A stretch of DNA of 32,464 nucleotides from Bacteroides sp. (GCA_014801235.1 JAAVEM010000050.1:1-32464), one strand, 5' to 3'. Positions 25,002-32,366 are shown, counted from the first letter of the stretch. A program made the numbers and translations. Notes: a model not told the origin generated them from the sequence alone.

Positions 25002-25199
25002 ATGGAAGAAAAAGTTATTGATCAGCCGATACTTACGGTTCTTAGAAAATTGGAAATAGGTGAGTCGGTTACATATCCGGCTGAACGCACAAGTTATCTC
25101 AAATCCGCTTGTAGTCAATTCGGATTCGAATGGGGTAAGAAATTTACGACTTCAAGCAACCGAGAAGATCGAACTATAACCGCAACCCGAATCGCATAG
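25002..25199 (+). CDS. first early protein (65 aa), possible Cro-position regulator
   Basis: MEEKVIDQPILTVLRKLEIG, then ESVTYPAERTSYLKSACSQF, GFEWGKKFTTSSNRED and RTITATRIA. The pattern (helix, strand, helix, two strands with a terminal 'RTITxTR') is one I associate with a small protein common in Bacteroidota phage early regions. It occupies the position of Cro in lambda-like elements, but no helix-turn-helix can be made out. It starts about 33 bases after the predicted transcription start. Confidence 0.65.
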   Translation: MEEKVIDQPILTVLRKLEIGESVTYPAERTSYLKSACSQFGFEWGKKFTTSSNREDRTITATRIA

Positions 25200-25210
25200 A
25201 GCCTCCCGTC

Positions 25211-25393
25211 ATGACAAAGCCCAAAACGCCCTCCAATCCACTCTGCCTCTCATGCCCAAGCGGAGTCAACACCATCAACGGACGTTACTGCCCACCTCTG
25301 CGCCTCAACGTCCAATACGCCAAAAAGCCGCCCTGCCAAGAGACGCAAGAGAACCGGAGCCACGAGCGCAATTGCCACCATCGTAATTCATGA
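25211..25393 (+). CDS. small Cys-rich protein (60 aa)
   Basis: MTKPKTPSNPLCLSCPSGVN, then TINGRYCPPLRLNVQYAKKP and PC. The four cysteines fall as C-x2-C-x11-C-x14-C, with the frame NGRYC-PPLRL-VQY-PPC. This looks like a small zinc-ribbon-type protein found near the front of Bacteroidota phage early operons; the family memory is unverified. The tail after PPC (QETQENRSHERNCHHRNS) looks like unselected sequence. Starts 11 bases after the previous gene. Confidence 0.5.
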   Translation: MTKPKTPSNPLCLSCPSGVNTINGRYCPPLRLNVQYAKKPPCQETQENRSHERNCHHRNS

Positions 25394-25463
25394 CAACAGC
25401 AATAACCGTTTTCACCCTCCACAATTACTCAACATCACCCCGATTTAATCAAACCACAACAGA

Positions 25464-25709
25464 ATGAAAAAGTACATTATCCTCATCATCCTTTCAGCCT
25501 CCATGCTGACCGCTTGCCACTCAGCCAAACTCACCTCCGCCACTGATGACAATAAACGTCACGAAATCTCGTGGAACGCCTTCTGCGATGCTCGCGGATA
25601 CGACCGTTCCGACAACACCTATGCCACCGTCAACGAATATCTCGACACCTGGTGCGGCTCCGCAGAAGAAGAAAACGCCTTCATCAAAGCTCATGTAAAA
25701 CCCTATTAA
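25464..25709 (+). CDS. small prophage lipoprotein (81 aa)
   Basis: A lipoprotein signal is clear: KKYIILIILSASMLTAC with the lipid Cys at residue 18. The mature part is 63 residues (DDNKRHEISWNAFCDARGYD ... YATVNEYLDTWCGSAEEE) and contains two further cysteines (FC and WC) that could pair. An envelope-targeted protein in the early operon of a phage is unusual; such proteins can alter the cell surface or block other phages. The next gene starts 11 bases later. Confidence 0.65.
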   Translation: MKKYIILIILSASMLTACHSAKLTSATDDNKRHEISWNAFCDARGYDRSDNTYATVNEYLDTWCGSAEEENAFIKAHVKPY

Positions 25710-25720
25710 ATCACAAGACA

Positions 25721-25999
25721 ATGAACAAACTGGTATCAACAATCCGCATAGCCGTCCTCTGGTCTCTATCCACTGCCGCATTCATTCTTATCTTCGGCGA
25801 AGAATTAGACGAAAACCTTTCAGCATGGACCATCCACTTCCTGATAGACAAAGCGTTGGCGGCACTCGCAATCTACATCGTAGTTCGCCTCTATAAGCGC
25901 TGGTGCAAAATCGACCCATGGATCATCGCTTACGAAAAATACAACATGGAACCTGAGGAAACTCCCGATTCCGCATACTTGAAAAAACAAGAGGGCTAA
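25721..25999 (+). CDS. two-pass membrane protein (92 aa)
   Basis: Starts MNKLVSTIRIAVLWSLSTAA; the frame is open further upstream, but that part is a shadow of the lipoprotein gene. Two hydrophobic segments (about 8-25, and 42-58, IDKALAALAIYIVVRLY) are followed by a cytoplasmic-looking tail (KIDPWIIAYEKYNMEPEETP). It lies 11 bases after the lipoprotein and three bases before the next gene, so it is part of the same early operon. Function unknown. Confidence 0.65.
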   Translation: MNKLVSTIRIAVLWSLSTAAFILIFGEELDENLSAWTIHFLIDKALAALAIYIVVRLYKRWCKIDPWIIAYEKYNMEPEETPDSAYLKKQEG

Positions 26000-26002
26000 A
26001 CC

Positions 26003-26278
26003 ATGGACTTCATTCAGTTCCCCGACAAAAGCGTCCCTTACCGTGTATTCGTCCAAAATGTAGCCGCCGAGGTCGTCAACCTGCTCAAAAAAGACAAGCA
26101 AGACCCCGAATATGTCAGCCAGCGGAAAGCATTCGAAATCTTCGGTCGCAGGAACGTGGAAAGATGGCGCCGACAAGGCAGAATAACTCCCCGCAAGCGT
26201 CCGGGCAAACTGGAATACCTTACCGCCGACCTTCGACTCCTGCAGCGAACACAGCAAGACTACTCTATAACACTTTAA
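26003..26278 (+). CDS. small helix-turn-helix-like DNA-binding protein (91 aa)
   Basis: MDFIQFPDKSVPYRVFVQNV at the N-terminus, then a helical segment, then VSQRKAFEIFGRRNVERWRR-QGRITPRKRPGKLEYLTADL. The last part has the layout of excisionase/MerR-type winged helix domains: 'sqrkAaeifGrrnverWrrqGrI' as helix-turn-helix, followed by a basic wing and 'EYlt.dL'. It may be an excisionase-like or regulatory protein for the integrase. Starts three bases after the previous stop. Confidence 0.7.
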   Translation: MDFIQFPDKSVPYRVFVQNVAAEVVNLLKKDKQDPEYVSQRKAFEIFGRRNVERWRRQGRITPRKRPGKLEYLTADLRLLQRTQQDYSITL

Positions 26279-26283
26279 CACGT

Positions 26284-26427
26284 ATGATTATGAGCGATAT
26301 CAGTCAGACATTCACCGTGACTTCAACAAAAGCTACATCCCCGCCTGTACCCAAAAACGAAATCCCAAACCGCATCGATTCAACGACCTATCAGCCCGTC
26401 AAAGCATCAACGGTTGTATTAGGTTAG
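26284..26427 (+). CDS. small Thr/Pro/Ser-rich protein (47 aa)
   Basis: MIMSDISQTFTVTSTKATSP then PVPKNEIPNRIDSTTYQPVK and ASTVVLG. Starts five bases after the previous stop; ATG 26290 is an alternative start. The sequence is polar and low in complexity with no domain. Its position in a tightly packed operon is the main support, so it may be chance coding. Confidence 0.4.
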   Translation: MIMSDISQTFTVTSTKATSPPVPKNEIPNRIDSTTYQPVKASTVVLG

Positions 26428-26435
26428 TGTTTTCA

Positions 26436-26722
26436 AAATGCGGCAATCCGTGAGGACCCCCGCATTTCCTCCCCAAAATAGGGCAGACACGAGAGCGTGT
26501 TGTCCTCCTGCGCCAAAGACAGGTCAACAATAAAACGAGCCAACACACGCCCCGGCACCCAAGCAGCTCCGGGGCACACGGTCCGGTAGCTCAGCGGTCA
26601 GAGCCCCACAATCACCATTGTGGAAGACGGCGGTTCAAATCCGCCCCGGGTCACTGACGGGACACCGTCCTGCCCATGATTGATCGCCGGGGTGGCGGAA
26701 GCCCCCGGGCAACTGCCACCCC
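26436..26722 (+). ncRNA. strongly structured leader between the early genes and recT
   Basis: A 357-base gap without a protein gene (26428-26784) contains five hairpins plus a tRNA-like fold. They are AAATGCGG/CCGCATTT (26436-26443, 26460-26467); ACACG-AGAG-CGTGT (26487-26500); GCCCCGG/CCGGGGC (26549-26555, 26569-26575); GACGG-GACA-CCGTC (26656-26669); and GGGGTGGC/GCCACCCC (26689-26696, 26715-26722), with an inner GCCC/GGGC stem. The first stem may be a terminator for the upstream operon. The region ends in an unstructured AT-rich stretch before recT. Confidence 0.5.
26580..26653 (+). tRNA. tRNA-like gene with an eight-base anticodon loop
   Basis: All four arms form. The acceptor GGTCCGG (26580-26586) pairs with CCGGGTC (26646-26652) with two G-T pairs, then A73. 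TA fills positions 8-9. The D arm is GCTC-AGCGGTCA-GAGC. The anticodon stem is CCACA (26606-26610) with TGTGG (26619-26623). A five-base variable loop AAGAC follows, then the T arm GGCGG-TTCAAAT-CCGCC. The loop ATCACCAT (26611-26618) has eight bases instead of seven. Counting from T33 the anticodon is CAC (Val) or, with four bases, CACC. A73 and the CAC reading fit valine. CCA is not encoded. A defective tRNA or a tRNA-shaped processing signal are alternatives. Confidence 0.65.
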
Positions 26723-26784
26723 TTCAGTCACGGCAACGGCTCATCCCGACCAACCAATAACAACTTAACAAAATTTTATCAATC

Positions 26785-27738
26785 ATGAGTGTAAACAAAT
26801 TCGCTGCCACCGTCAGCAAGCTTCAAACAATGAAGCCATGGGAAGTCCCAACCAACATCGATGTCCACAACCACATCGTCGCCCTCTACAACCAAGTCCA
26901 CGGAGAAGGCGGAGAAGCATTTGCCGAACGCGAATCACGATTCCTGAGCCGTGCCATCATTGATGACCGAAACAAATGGGTCGCCACGCCCCTCTCTGTC
27001 TTTCTCGCCTATGTCGACCTCGCCGTAAAAGACCTAACTCTCGAACCCGGAGCTCAAGCAATGTGCTACCTCCTCACACGAAGCTTCCAAGCCCCCGGAG
27101 GAGACGGAAAAGACTACTGGGAAACACGATGCTACATCTCAATCACAGGCTACGGAGAAATCCTCCTCCGACAACGCGCCGGACAAATCCGCCATTGCGA
27201 CACGCCCACAATCGTCTACCAAGGCGACGAATTTTCCTACATCGAGCGCAACGGACGCAAAGAAGTCACCTACGGACTAAACATAAACCACAATGCCGCC
27301 AATCCCATCGCATGCTTCATGAAAATCACCCGCCTCGACGGAACCGTCGACTATGCCATCATACTACCCGAAGCATGGGCGCGCCTCGAAGACTTCTCAC
27401 TCAAACAAAACGCCCGAGGGCGTAAAGACAAAGACCATGCCAAAGCCAACGACCTCTACTCATCAGGAATTGGCGGCTCCATCGATCCCGGTTTCCTCAT
27501 CGCCAAATGCGTAAAACACGCATTCAAAGGCTATCCCAAGTTACCCATCGGAAAAGGAATGGTCATGGAAGCCGATCTGCCCGAAAAAGAACAGATTCCC
27601 GAAGACTATTACAACATCGCCACGAATGACGACGCCAAAGAACCCGAATCATTCGCCGAACCCGCCGACCACTCCGAAGGAGTAACCGTAAACCCATCCG
27701 AGCAAGATTCTCCCGCCACCGACGACGGAACATGGTAA
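26785..27738 (+). CDS. recT: RecT family single-strand annealing protein
   Basis: 317 residues. The core matches RecT/beta-type recombinases: ATPLSVFLAYVDLAVKDLTL (about 72-91), LEPGAQAMCYLLTR, then CYISITGYGEILLRQRAGQI (the 'ItgyG.i.la.raG.i' motif), and IDPGFLIAKCVKHAFKGYPK in the C-terminal half. Such proteins bind single-stranded DNA and anneal complementary strands, working with a 5'-3' exonuclease. The C-terminal 45 residues are acidic and disordered. The nuclease partner is encoded two genes downstream. The start is ATG 26785 after an AT-rich stretch. Confidence 0.8.
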   Translation: MSVNKFAATVSKLQTMKPWEVPTNIDVHNHIVALYNQVHGEGGEAFAERESRFLSRAIIDDRNKWVATPLSVFLAYVDLAVKDLTLEPGAQAMCYLLTRSFQAPGGDGKDYWETRCYISITGYGEILLRQRAGQIRHCDTPTIVYQGDEFSYIERNGRKEVTYGLNINHNAANPIACFMKITRLDGTVDYAIILPEAWARLEDFSLKQNARGRKDKDHAKANDLYSSGIGGSIDPGFLIAKCVKHAFKGYPKLPIGKGMVMEADLPEKEQIPEDYYNIATNDDAKEPESFAEPADHSEGVTVNPSEQDSPATDDGTW

Positions 27739-27760
27739 AACCCCTAAAAAACAATCAATC

Positions 27761-28969
27761 ATGAGCACCCAAGAAACAACAACCTCATTGACGATAGCCT
27801 CCTCCGCCGACAACGTAGGCACAATCGTAAGAAACACCCCCGAAGCATTCCGTAAAAATCAGCTCTCCCACGATAATTGCCTCAGAGCTTGCGAAACCCT
27901 CATCGCCAAAATCAAAGAAACCGGAATGTCCGACGACCTCGACAAAACAGCGGCAACCTATTTGGACCGTACCCGGCGCACCATAAAAGCAATGACCGAA
28001 ATGCGCTCGCCGCTCACAAAACTCTTCGACCAAGTCCGCAAGGAGTTCACGACACTTGAAAACGACATAGATCCCACAAAAAACGGAACAATTCCTTTTC
28101 AACTTCAGCAGCTCCGCAACGAGTATGCCGCCAAAAAACGAGAGGAAGAAGAAGCCCGCCGCCGTGCAGAAGAAGCGAAAAAACAGGCAGACATCGCCCG
28201 ACAGCAATACCGTGCCGCCTGTGAGGAGGATTACAAAGTTAAGTTCAACGACCTTGTTGTCGCCCGTCTCAACGAGCTGACCGACCTCAACAGTAGCGTC
28301 ACTCTTGACAACTACAAGGCAGTATATGACACCGTCTCCCGATATGCCGTAGAACTTTCCGCCGACTGGACTCCCCAATCATCCGTGCGTATGCCTTACA
28401 ATCTCTCTCCCGACGAGTCTCGCAACATCCGTGGCGATGTAATGCGCCGGCTAACCGGTCAGTTTGCCGAACAATACAGGTCTGAGATTTCCGATTACCG
28501 ACAGGAGATTCTTGACAAGTTGCCCTCAAAGAAAGCCGAGTTGGAACGAGCTGCGCAAGCTTCCGCCGAAGAAGCCCGCCGCATTGCTGAAGAAATCAAG
28601 CAGCGTGAAGCGGCTGAACTTGCCCGAAAGGAGGCGGAACGCATCGCCCGCGAACAGGAAGAAGCCCGCAAGAAGGAAGTGCAGAAAGCGGGAGCCGAAG
28701 CAGCCTCACTGTTCGACCTCACACAGGCAACCGCCCAGACCTATCAGCCCAAAACCAAAGTTGCCAAGAAAATACGCATAAACTCGCCCGAAGGCTACCT
28801 CAAAGCACTCATGATGTGGTGGGCTAAAGAGGGGAGTGCCATGTCCCACGAAGAACTTGCCAAAATATTCAAAAAGCAAATCACATTCTGCGAAAAACTC
28901 GCCACCAAAGAAGGCGAGTTCATCAACGATCCCGCAATTGAATATATCGACGACATAAAAGCACAGTGA
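27761..28969 (+). CDS. coiled-coil protein of the phage recombination module (402 aa)
   Basis: 402 residues, mostly helical, with two Lys/Glu/Ala-rich coiled coils (about 118-155, RNEYAAKKREEEEARRRAEE; and 265-320, RRIAEEIKQREAAELARKEA). The C-terminus is a small domain (INSPEGYLKALMMWWAKEGS ... EELAKIFKKQITFCEKLA). It resembles the uncharacterised coiled-coil proteins that sit between recT and recE-like genes in many phages (for example DUF1351-type in Gram-positive phages), but identity with that family is not shown. A structural or loading role in the annealing complex is plausible. It lies 22 bases after recT. Confidence 0.55.
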   Translation: MSTQETTTSLTIASSADNVGTIVRNTPEAFRKNQLSHDNCLRACETLIAKIKETGMSDDLDKTAATYLDRTRRTIKAMTEMRSPLTKLFDQVRKEFTTLENDIDPTKNGTIPFQLQQLRNEYAAKKREEEEARRRAEEAKKQADIARQQYRAACEEDYKVKFNDLVVARLNELTDLNSSVTLDNYKAVYDTVSRYAVELSADWTPQSSVRMPYNLSPDESRNIRGDVMRRLTGQFAEQYRSEISDYRQEILDKLPSKKAELERAAQASAEEARRIAEEIKQREAAELARKEAERIAREQEEARKKEVQKAGAEAASLFDLTQATAQTYQPKTKVAKKIRINSPEGYLKALMMWWAKEGSAMSHEELAKIFKKQITFCEKLATKEGEFINDPAIEYIDDIKAQ

Positions 28970-29493
28970 TGATGGACGTTGACAAAATCAATGAACTGCA
29001 AGACCACTTTGATGGGCGTGGGAGGTTGAAGCAGATAGTGGATGCTATAAAACAATACTCCAATACTGCATCTATATTTCTTTCCTATACAAATGGGTTT
29101 GGAAGCAAGAAGTATCTAAATATTCCAATTGAACTGTCTGAGCTTCTTCCAATTCTAAAGAAGCACATAGACAGCATTGATAAGGATATTTTGTTTTTGA
29201 CCTCTATGCCTGTCAGAGTGCTCATTGTAAACTCAGCCGTTCTTGATCCACTTATTAAAGACTATCAGAGCCGTTATCCCTCTACTTTTACAAGCTATGA
29301 TACTATCGTTCATAGACTCGCTGAGATATATGCTGCTCGCATGGCTGACAATGGCAATGGTGTGTCTGCCCCTATGAGCTACCATATTGAGGTCTGTTCT
29401 GATTGGCAGGATAAGATTTATATGTTCTCATTCCTCGGTATGGATAAAACAGGGACAGCAAAATTTCAATTTGACAATATTTACAAATTATGA
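28969..29493 (+). CDS. hypothetical protein (174 aa) with atypical base use, possible moron
   Basis: Starts at ATG 28969, overlapping the previous stop by one base (or at ATG 28972). The sequence (DKINELQDHFDGRGRLKQIV ... IDSIDKDILFLTSMPVRVLI) is soluble, mixed alpha/beta, with no recognised domain. Its codons are T- and G-rich (TTT, GAT, ATT) whereas both neighbours use C-rich codons (TTC, GAC, ATC), which suggests a later insertion. The end overlaps the nuclease gene by four bases, so it was fitted without breaking the operon. Confidence 0.6.
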   Translation: MMDVDKINELQDHFDGRGRLKQIVDAIKQYSNTASIFLSYTNGFGSKKYLNIPIELSELLPILKKHIDSIDKDILFLTSMPVRVLIVNSAVLDPLIKDYQSRYPSTFTSYDTIVHRLAEIYAARMADNGNGVSAPMSYHIEVCSDWQDKIYMFSFLGMDKTGTAKFQFDNIYKL

Positions 29494-30149
29494 GCAACAA
29501 CCCCGATACATATTATTTGCGCAGTGAGGTCTCCAATTCCGACCTCACCGCGCTCAAAGAATTGCTTCATCCGCGCATGCAGTTCGGAAACCGGGAAGAA
29601 GCTTTCCGCTTCGGAAATCTCGTCGACGCAATAATAACCGAACCCGCAAGAGTGAACTATTACCGCTTCACCGTCGACGATACCCAATACACCGATGACG
29701 AGTTCCGCCATGCGCAAGAAATGTACAAAGCCCTCCGCGCGGAAGCCCGCAGGGATCCATTCCTTGACCACGTCCTCCGCAACGCCCAAACACAGCGATT
29801 CATGGTCAATCAATCGCAAAAATTTGAATACTGCGAATTTGAATTTACTCTTGCTACCCGCTGCAAATGGGATTGGTGGCTTGATGCCCCACACTTCGGG
29901 GGAGACCTCAAAACCTGCGCTGCGGCAACCCAAAAAGAATTCGAAGACGCTATCGACACATTTGATTGGGATCGCTCCCGAGCCTGGTATATGGACGTAG
30001 TCGGCTCCGACCGTGATTTCATCTACGCAATCTCCAAAAAAAACTGTGCCGTCTTCAAAAAACACATCACTCGTGGCGATCCAATCTACCGTGCCGGACG
30101 AGAAAAATACTCCTATCTCGCATTCCAATACTGGTGCCTAAATCTATAA
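29490..30149 (+). CDS. PD-(D/E)XK nuclease, RecE-like exonuclease
   Basis: 219 residues. RecE-type features are visible: FGNLVDAIITEP near residues 41-52 (the helix normally seen as 'G..vH.lvlep'), ATRCKWDWWLD with D128, FGGDLKT with D139 and K141 (the D-x-K core of PD-(D/E)XK nucleases), and DWDRSRAWYMDVVGS (the Q/D-aromatic helix). It should chew 5' ends of double-stranded DNA to feed the RecT-like protein upstream. It is shorter than E. coli RecE but normal for phage versions. It starts by a four-base overlap (ATGA) with the preceding gene. Confidence 0.7.
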   Translation: MSNNPDTYYLRSEVSNSDLTALKELLHPRMQFGNREEAFRFGNLVDAIITEPARVNYYRFTVDDTQYTDDEFRHAQEMYKALRAEARRDPFLDHVLRNAQTQRFMVNQSQKFEYCEFEFTLATRCKWDWWLDAPHFGGDLKTCAAATQKEFEDAIDTFDWDRSRAWYMDVVGSDRDFIYAISKKNCAVFKKHITRGDPIYRAGREKYSYLAFQYWCLNL

Positions 30150-30169
30150 CCCCTCAATCCAATTCCCCA

Positions 30170-30358
30170 ATGAAACCCAAAATAGGACAATACTACTATG
30201 CCCCGCGCGGCAGATTCTTCCGCATCTTCCAATGCGACCATGTATCAGAAACTGGTTATACCGGAACGCCCGTAATGACCGAAAATCTGTGCAACACCGC
30301 CGAGCAAGCCCGCCGCCGAGTATACCAGCTTAATGGATGGAACTATAAAACCCGCTGA
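30170..30358 (+). CDS. small protein (62 aa) between nuclease and helicase genes
   Basis: MKPKIGQYYYAPRGRFFRIF, QCDHVSETGYTGTPVMTENL, then CNTAEQARRRVYQLNGWNYK. The pattern suggests a compact beta domain (a KOW- or SH3-like start 'IGQYYYAPRGRFFRIFQC') plus a C-terminal helix. It begins 20 bases after the nuclease and ends four bases before the helicase start. An upstream ATG at 30134 overlaps the nuclease gene and was not preferred. Function unknown. Confidence 0.55.
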   Translation: MKPKIGQYYYAPRGRFFRIFQCDHVSETGYTGTPVMTENLCNTAEQARRRVYQLNGWNYKTR

Positions 30359-30362
30359 CACA

Positions 30363-31871
30363 ATGAACGCTCAACCTGCATCAAACATCGATTACAACAA
30401 CTCCCGTAACTTGGCGAGTCTCATAGAAAACCATCTTAAAGTCACCCCCTACGACTATCAAAAAGACGGAATTCTATTCGGGCTGCAAAAGAAACGCTTC
30501 CTCATCGGCGACGAACCCGGGCTTGGTAAAACCCTCCAAAGCATAGGAGTGGTCGATTGCGCCGCCGCCTATCCATGCCTCGTCATATGCCCATCCTCTC
30601 TGAAGATAAACTGGCAACGAGAATTTGAGAAATTCGCCGACGTGAAAGCTCTTGTGCTCGACAACTCCACCCAATCAACATTCCCTTATCTCCTAAAAAT
30701 GGGAATCTATCAAGTGGCGATCGTCAACTTTGAATCCCTACGCAAATACTTCGTATGGGACATAAAGGCTCGCCGGGGGCAGCCGTTCCGCCTCAAGGAT
30801 GTGGTCTTCTCCGATTGCATCAAGCTCTTCCGCTCCGTAATTATTGATGAATCCCACAGAGTCAAGGATCCATCAGCGCAGCAGACAATCTTCACCAAAG
30901 GCATTTGCTCGGGAAAGAAATACATCGCCCTCCTGTCCGGAACCCCGGTTGTCAACCGTCCGCAGGACCTCATCGCGCAGCTCTCCATCATGGACCGCCT
31001 TGGAGAAAATTTCGGCAGCCGCAGCCAGTTCATAGCCGACTACTGCTCATTCGGGAAAGACCAAGAGGAAGAACAAGCTCAAGCGCTTGCCTCACTCTCA
31101 GTCAAGCTCTACGCCAACTGCATGATACGTCGTGAAAAAAAGTCCGTCCTTAAAGAGCTCCCCGATAAAACTCGCACTGACCTGCTCGTCGAACTTGATT
31201 CTGAAAGCCGGGAAATCTACAACACCGCCGCAGCTGACCTCCGCCAATACCTTGAGAAGTACACCGGCTGCACCGATGTGGAAATCCGTCGCAAGATGCG
31301 CATGGAAGCGCTTGTGAAATTCATGACACTCCGCTCCCTGTCAGCAAAAGGCAAGATTAAACAGGCGGTTGACTTCGTAAACAACTTCCTTGCCAATGAC
31401 AAGCCCCTGATCCTGTTCTGCTCGCTCCACGAGATTGTCGACGCCATCAAAAAAGCGTTCCCGCAAGCTGTCACAATCACCGGCAGAGAAACATCTCTGG
31501 AAAAACAGGCGGCGGTCGACAGTTTCCAGTCCGGAAATGCCCGGCTCGCTCTATGCTCCATAAAAGCCGCCGGAGTAGGTTTGACACTCACAGCATCCTC
31601 CAACGTGGCGTTCGTCGAATTCCCCTGGACCTATGCCGATTGCTGCCAGTGCGAAGACCGCGCCCACCGCATAGGGCAGAAGGATAACGTAACCTGCTAT
31701 TACCTGCTCGGACGAAACACCATCGATCGCACTCTCTACAACATCATTCACTCAAAAAAAACGATAGCCAATCAGATAATGGCGGCGAATGACGACATCC
31801 CACAAGACGAAATGTACTTCGACGAGCTTGTCTCTAACTTTACACGAGGATGGACCGATGGAGATAACTAA
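30363..31871 (+). CDS. SNF2-family DNA helicase/translocase (SMARCAL1-like type)
   Basis: 502 residues from ATG 30363. Helicase motifs are in order: YDYQKDGILFGL, Walker A DEPGLGKT (K56), motif Ia CPSSLKINWQREF, the DESH box (162-165), motif III LLSGTPVVNRP, motif IV PLILFCSLHEIV, motif V GVGLTLTASSNVAFVEFPW, and motif VI CEDRAHRIGQ. This is the SNF2 core without accessory DNA-binding domains, of the annealing-helicase-like type often seen in phage early regions. It probably remodels replication or recombination intermediates together with the RecT/RecE-like proteins. The next gene overlaps its 3' end by 14 bases. Confidence 0.85.
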   Translation: MNAQPASNIDYNNSRNLASLIENHLKVTPYDYQKDGILFGLQKKRFLIGDEPGLGKTLQSIGVVDCAAAYPCLVICPSSLKINWQREFEKFADVKALVLDNSTQSTFPYLLKMGIYQVAIVNFESLRKYFVWDIKARRGQPFRLKDVVFSDCIKLFRSVIIDESHRVKDPSAQQTIFTKGICSGKKYIALLSGTPVVNRPQDLIAQLSIMDRLGENFGSRSQFIADYCSFGKDQEEEQAQALASLSVKLYANCMIRREKKSVLKELPDKTRTDLLVELDSESREIYNTAAADLRQYLEKYTGCTDVEIRRKMRMEALVKFMTLRSLSAKGKIKQAVDFVNNFLANDKPLILFCSLHEIVDAIKKAFPQAVTITGRETSLEKQAAVDSFQSGNARLALCSIKAAGVGLTLTASSNVAFVEFPWTYADCCQCEDRAHRIGQKDNVTCYYLLGRNTIDRTLYNIIHSKKTIANQIMAANDDIPQDEMYFDELVSNFTRGWTDGDN

Positions 31872-32028
31872 AACTGACATGCAGAAAATCATCAACTACC
31901 TTGATGACGCCGCAAAACTTTATGACGCGCTTGCCCTGCTGCCCATGCAAAAGTGCAACTCCCGCTCCCACATGATCAAACAACTCATTGCAAAACTAAA
32001 AAATAAACTTACCGATGACAAAAAATGA
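31858..32028 (+). CDS. small helical protein (56 aa)
   Basis: MEITKTDMQKIINYLDDAAK then LYDALALLPMQKCNSRSHMI and KQLIAKLKNKLTDDKK. All-helical with no recognised family. It overlaps both neighbours by 14 bases, the mark of a packed phage operon. It may be a small accessory protein of the helicase or of the HU-like protein. Confidence 0.55.
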   Translation: MEITKTDMQKIINYLDDAAKLYDALALLPMQKCNSRSHMIKQLIAKLKNKLTDDKK

Positions 32029-32302
32029 ATTAGCAAACGAATTGGCGGTTTCTGAGAAACTACACCTCTCAACGGCGGTAAAAGCTATTGACGGCATCAT
32101 CCGCATAATGAAAGATGCCCTTGCAAAAGGCGAGGAAATAACCCTCCGTGGCTTCGGCACACTTTCACCCGTGAAACGTGAAGAGCGCAACGCAATTCAC
32201 TTCAAGACCAAAGAACCCATCATCGTTCCGGCTCATAACTCAGTGAAATTCAAAATCAGCAAAGAGCTCAGAAACACTCTCAACCCATCATCCACAAATT
32301 GA
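32015..32302 (+). CDS. HU/IHF-like DNA-binding protein
   Basis: 95 residues with the HU fold plan: two N-terminal helices (MTKNELANELAVSEKLHLST, AVKAIDGIIRIMKDALAKG), the beta start EEITLRGFGTLSPVKREERN (the 'GFGtF' turn) and the arm IHFKTKEPIIVPAHNSVKFKI ending in a helix. HU proteins bend DNA and help recombination and replication. It overlaps the preceding gene by 14 bases. As a phage HU it could aid integration, packaging or the recombinase module. Confidence 0.85.
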   Translation: MTKNELANELAVSEKLHLSTAVKAIDGIIRIMKDALAKGEEITLRGFGTLSPVKREERNAIHFKTKEPIIVPAHNSVKFKISKELRNTLNPSSTN

Positions 32303-32366
32303 CGCCTCGTAAAAACACAAAAGGGTCATAAAAAAATAACAGCTCCCCCAAAAAAACTCCATAAGT

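Noticed and set aside
26580-26653. The tRNA-like gene as the prophage attachment site
   Set aside because: It lies about 7 kb inside the element, far from the integrase, so it is not a boundary tRNA.
26436-26722. CRISPR-like array
   Set aside because: The hairpins differ in sequence and no repeat unit recurs with regular spacing. No cas-like genes are present.
27785-28378. 197-codon open frame on the minus strand
   Set aside because: Shadow of the coiled-coil gene; Val/Cys/Gly/Phe-rich antisense composition.
29481-30128. 215-codon open frame on the minus strand
   Set aside because: Antisense to the RecE-like nuclease and aligned with its codon pattern; no start signal.
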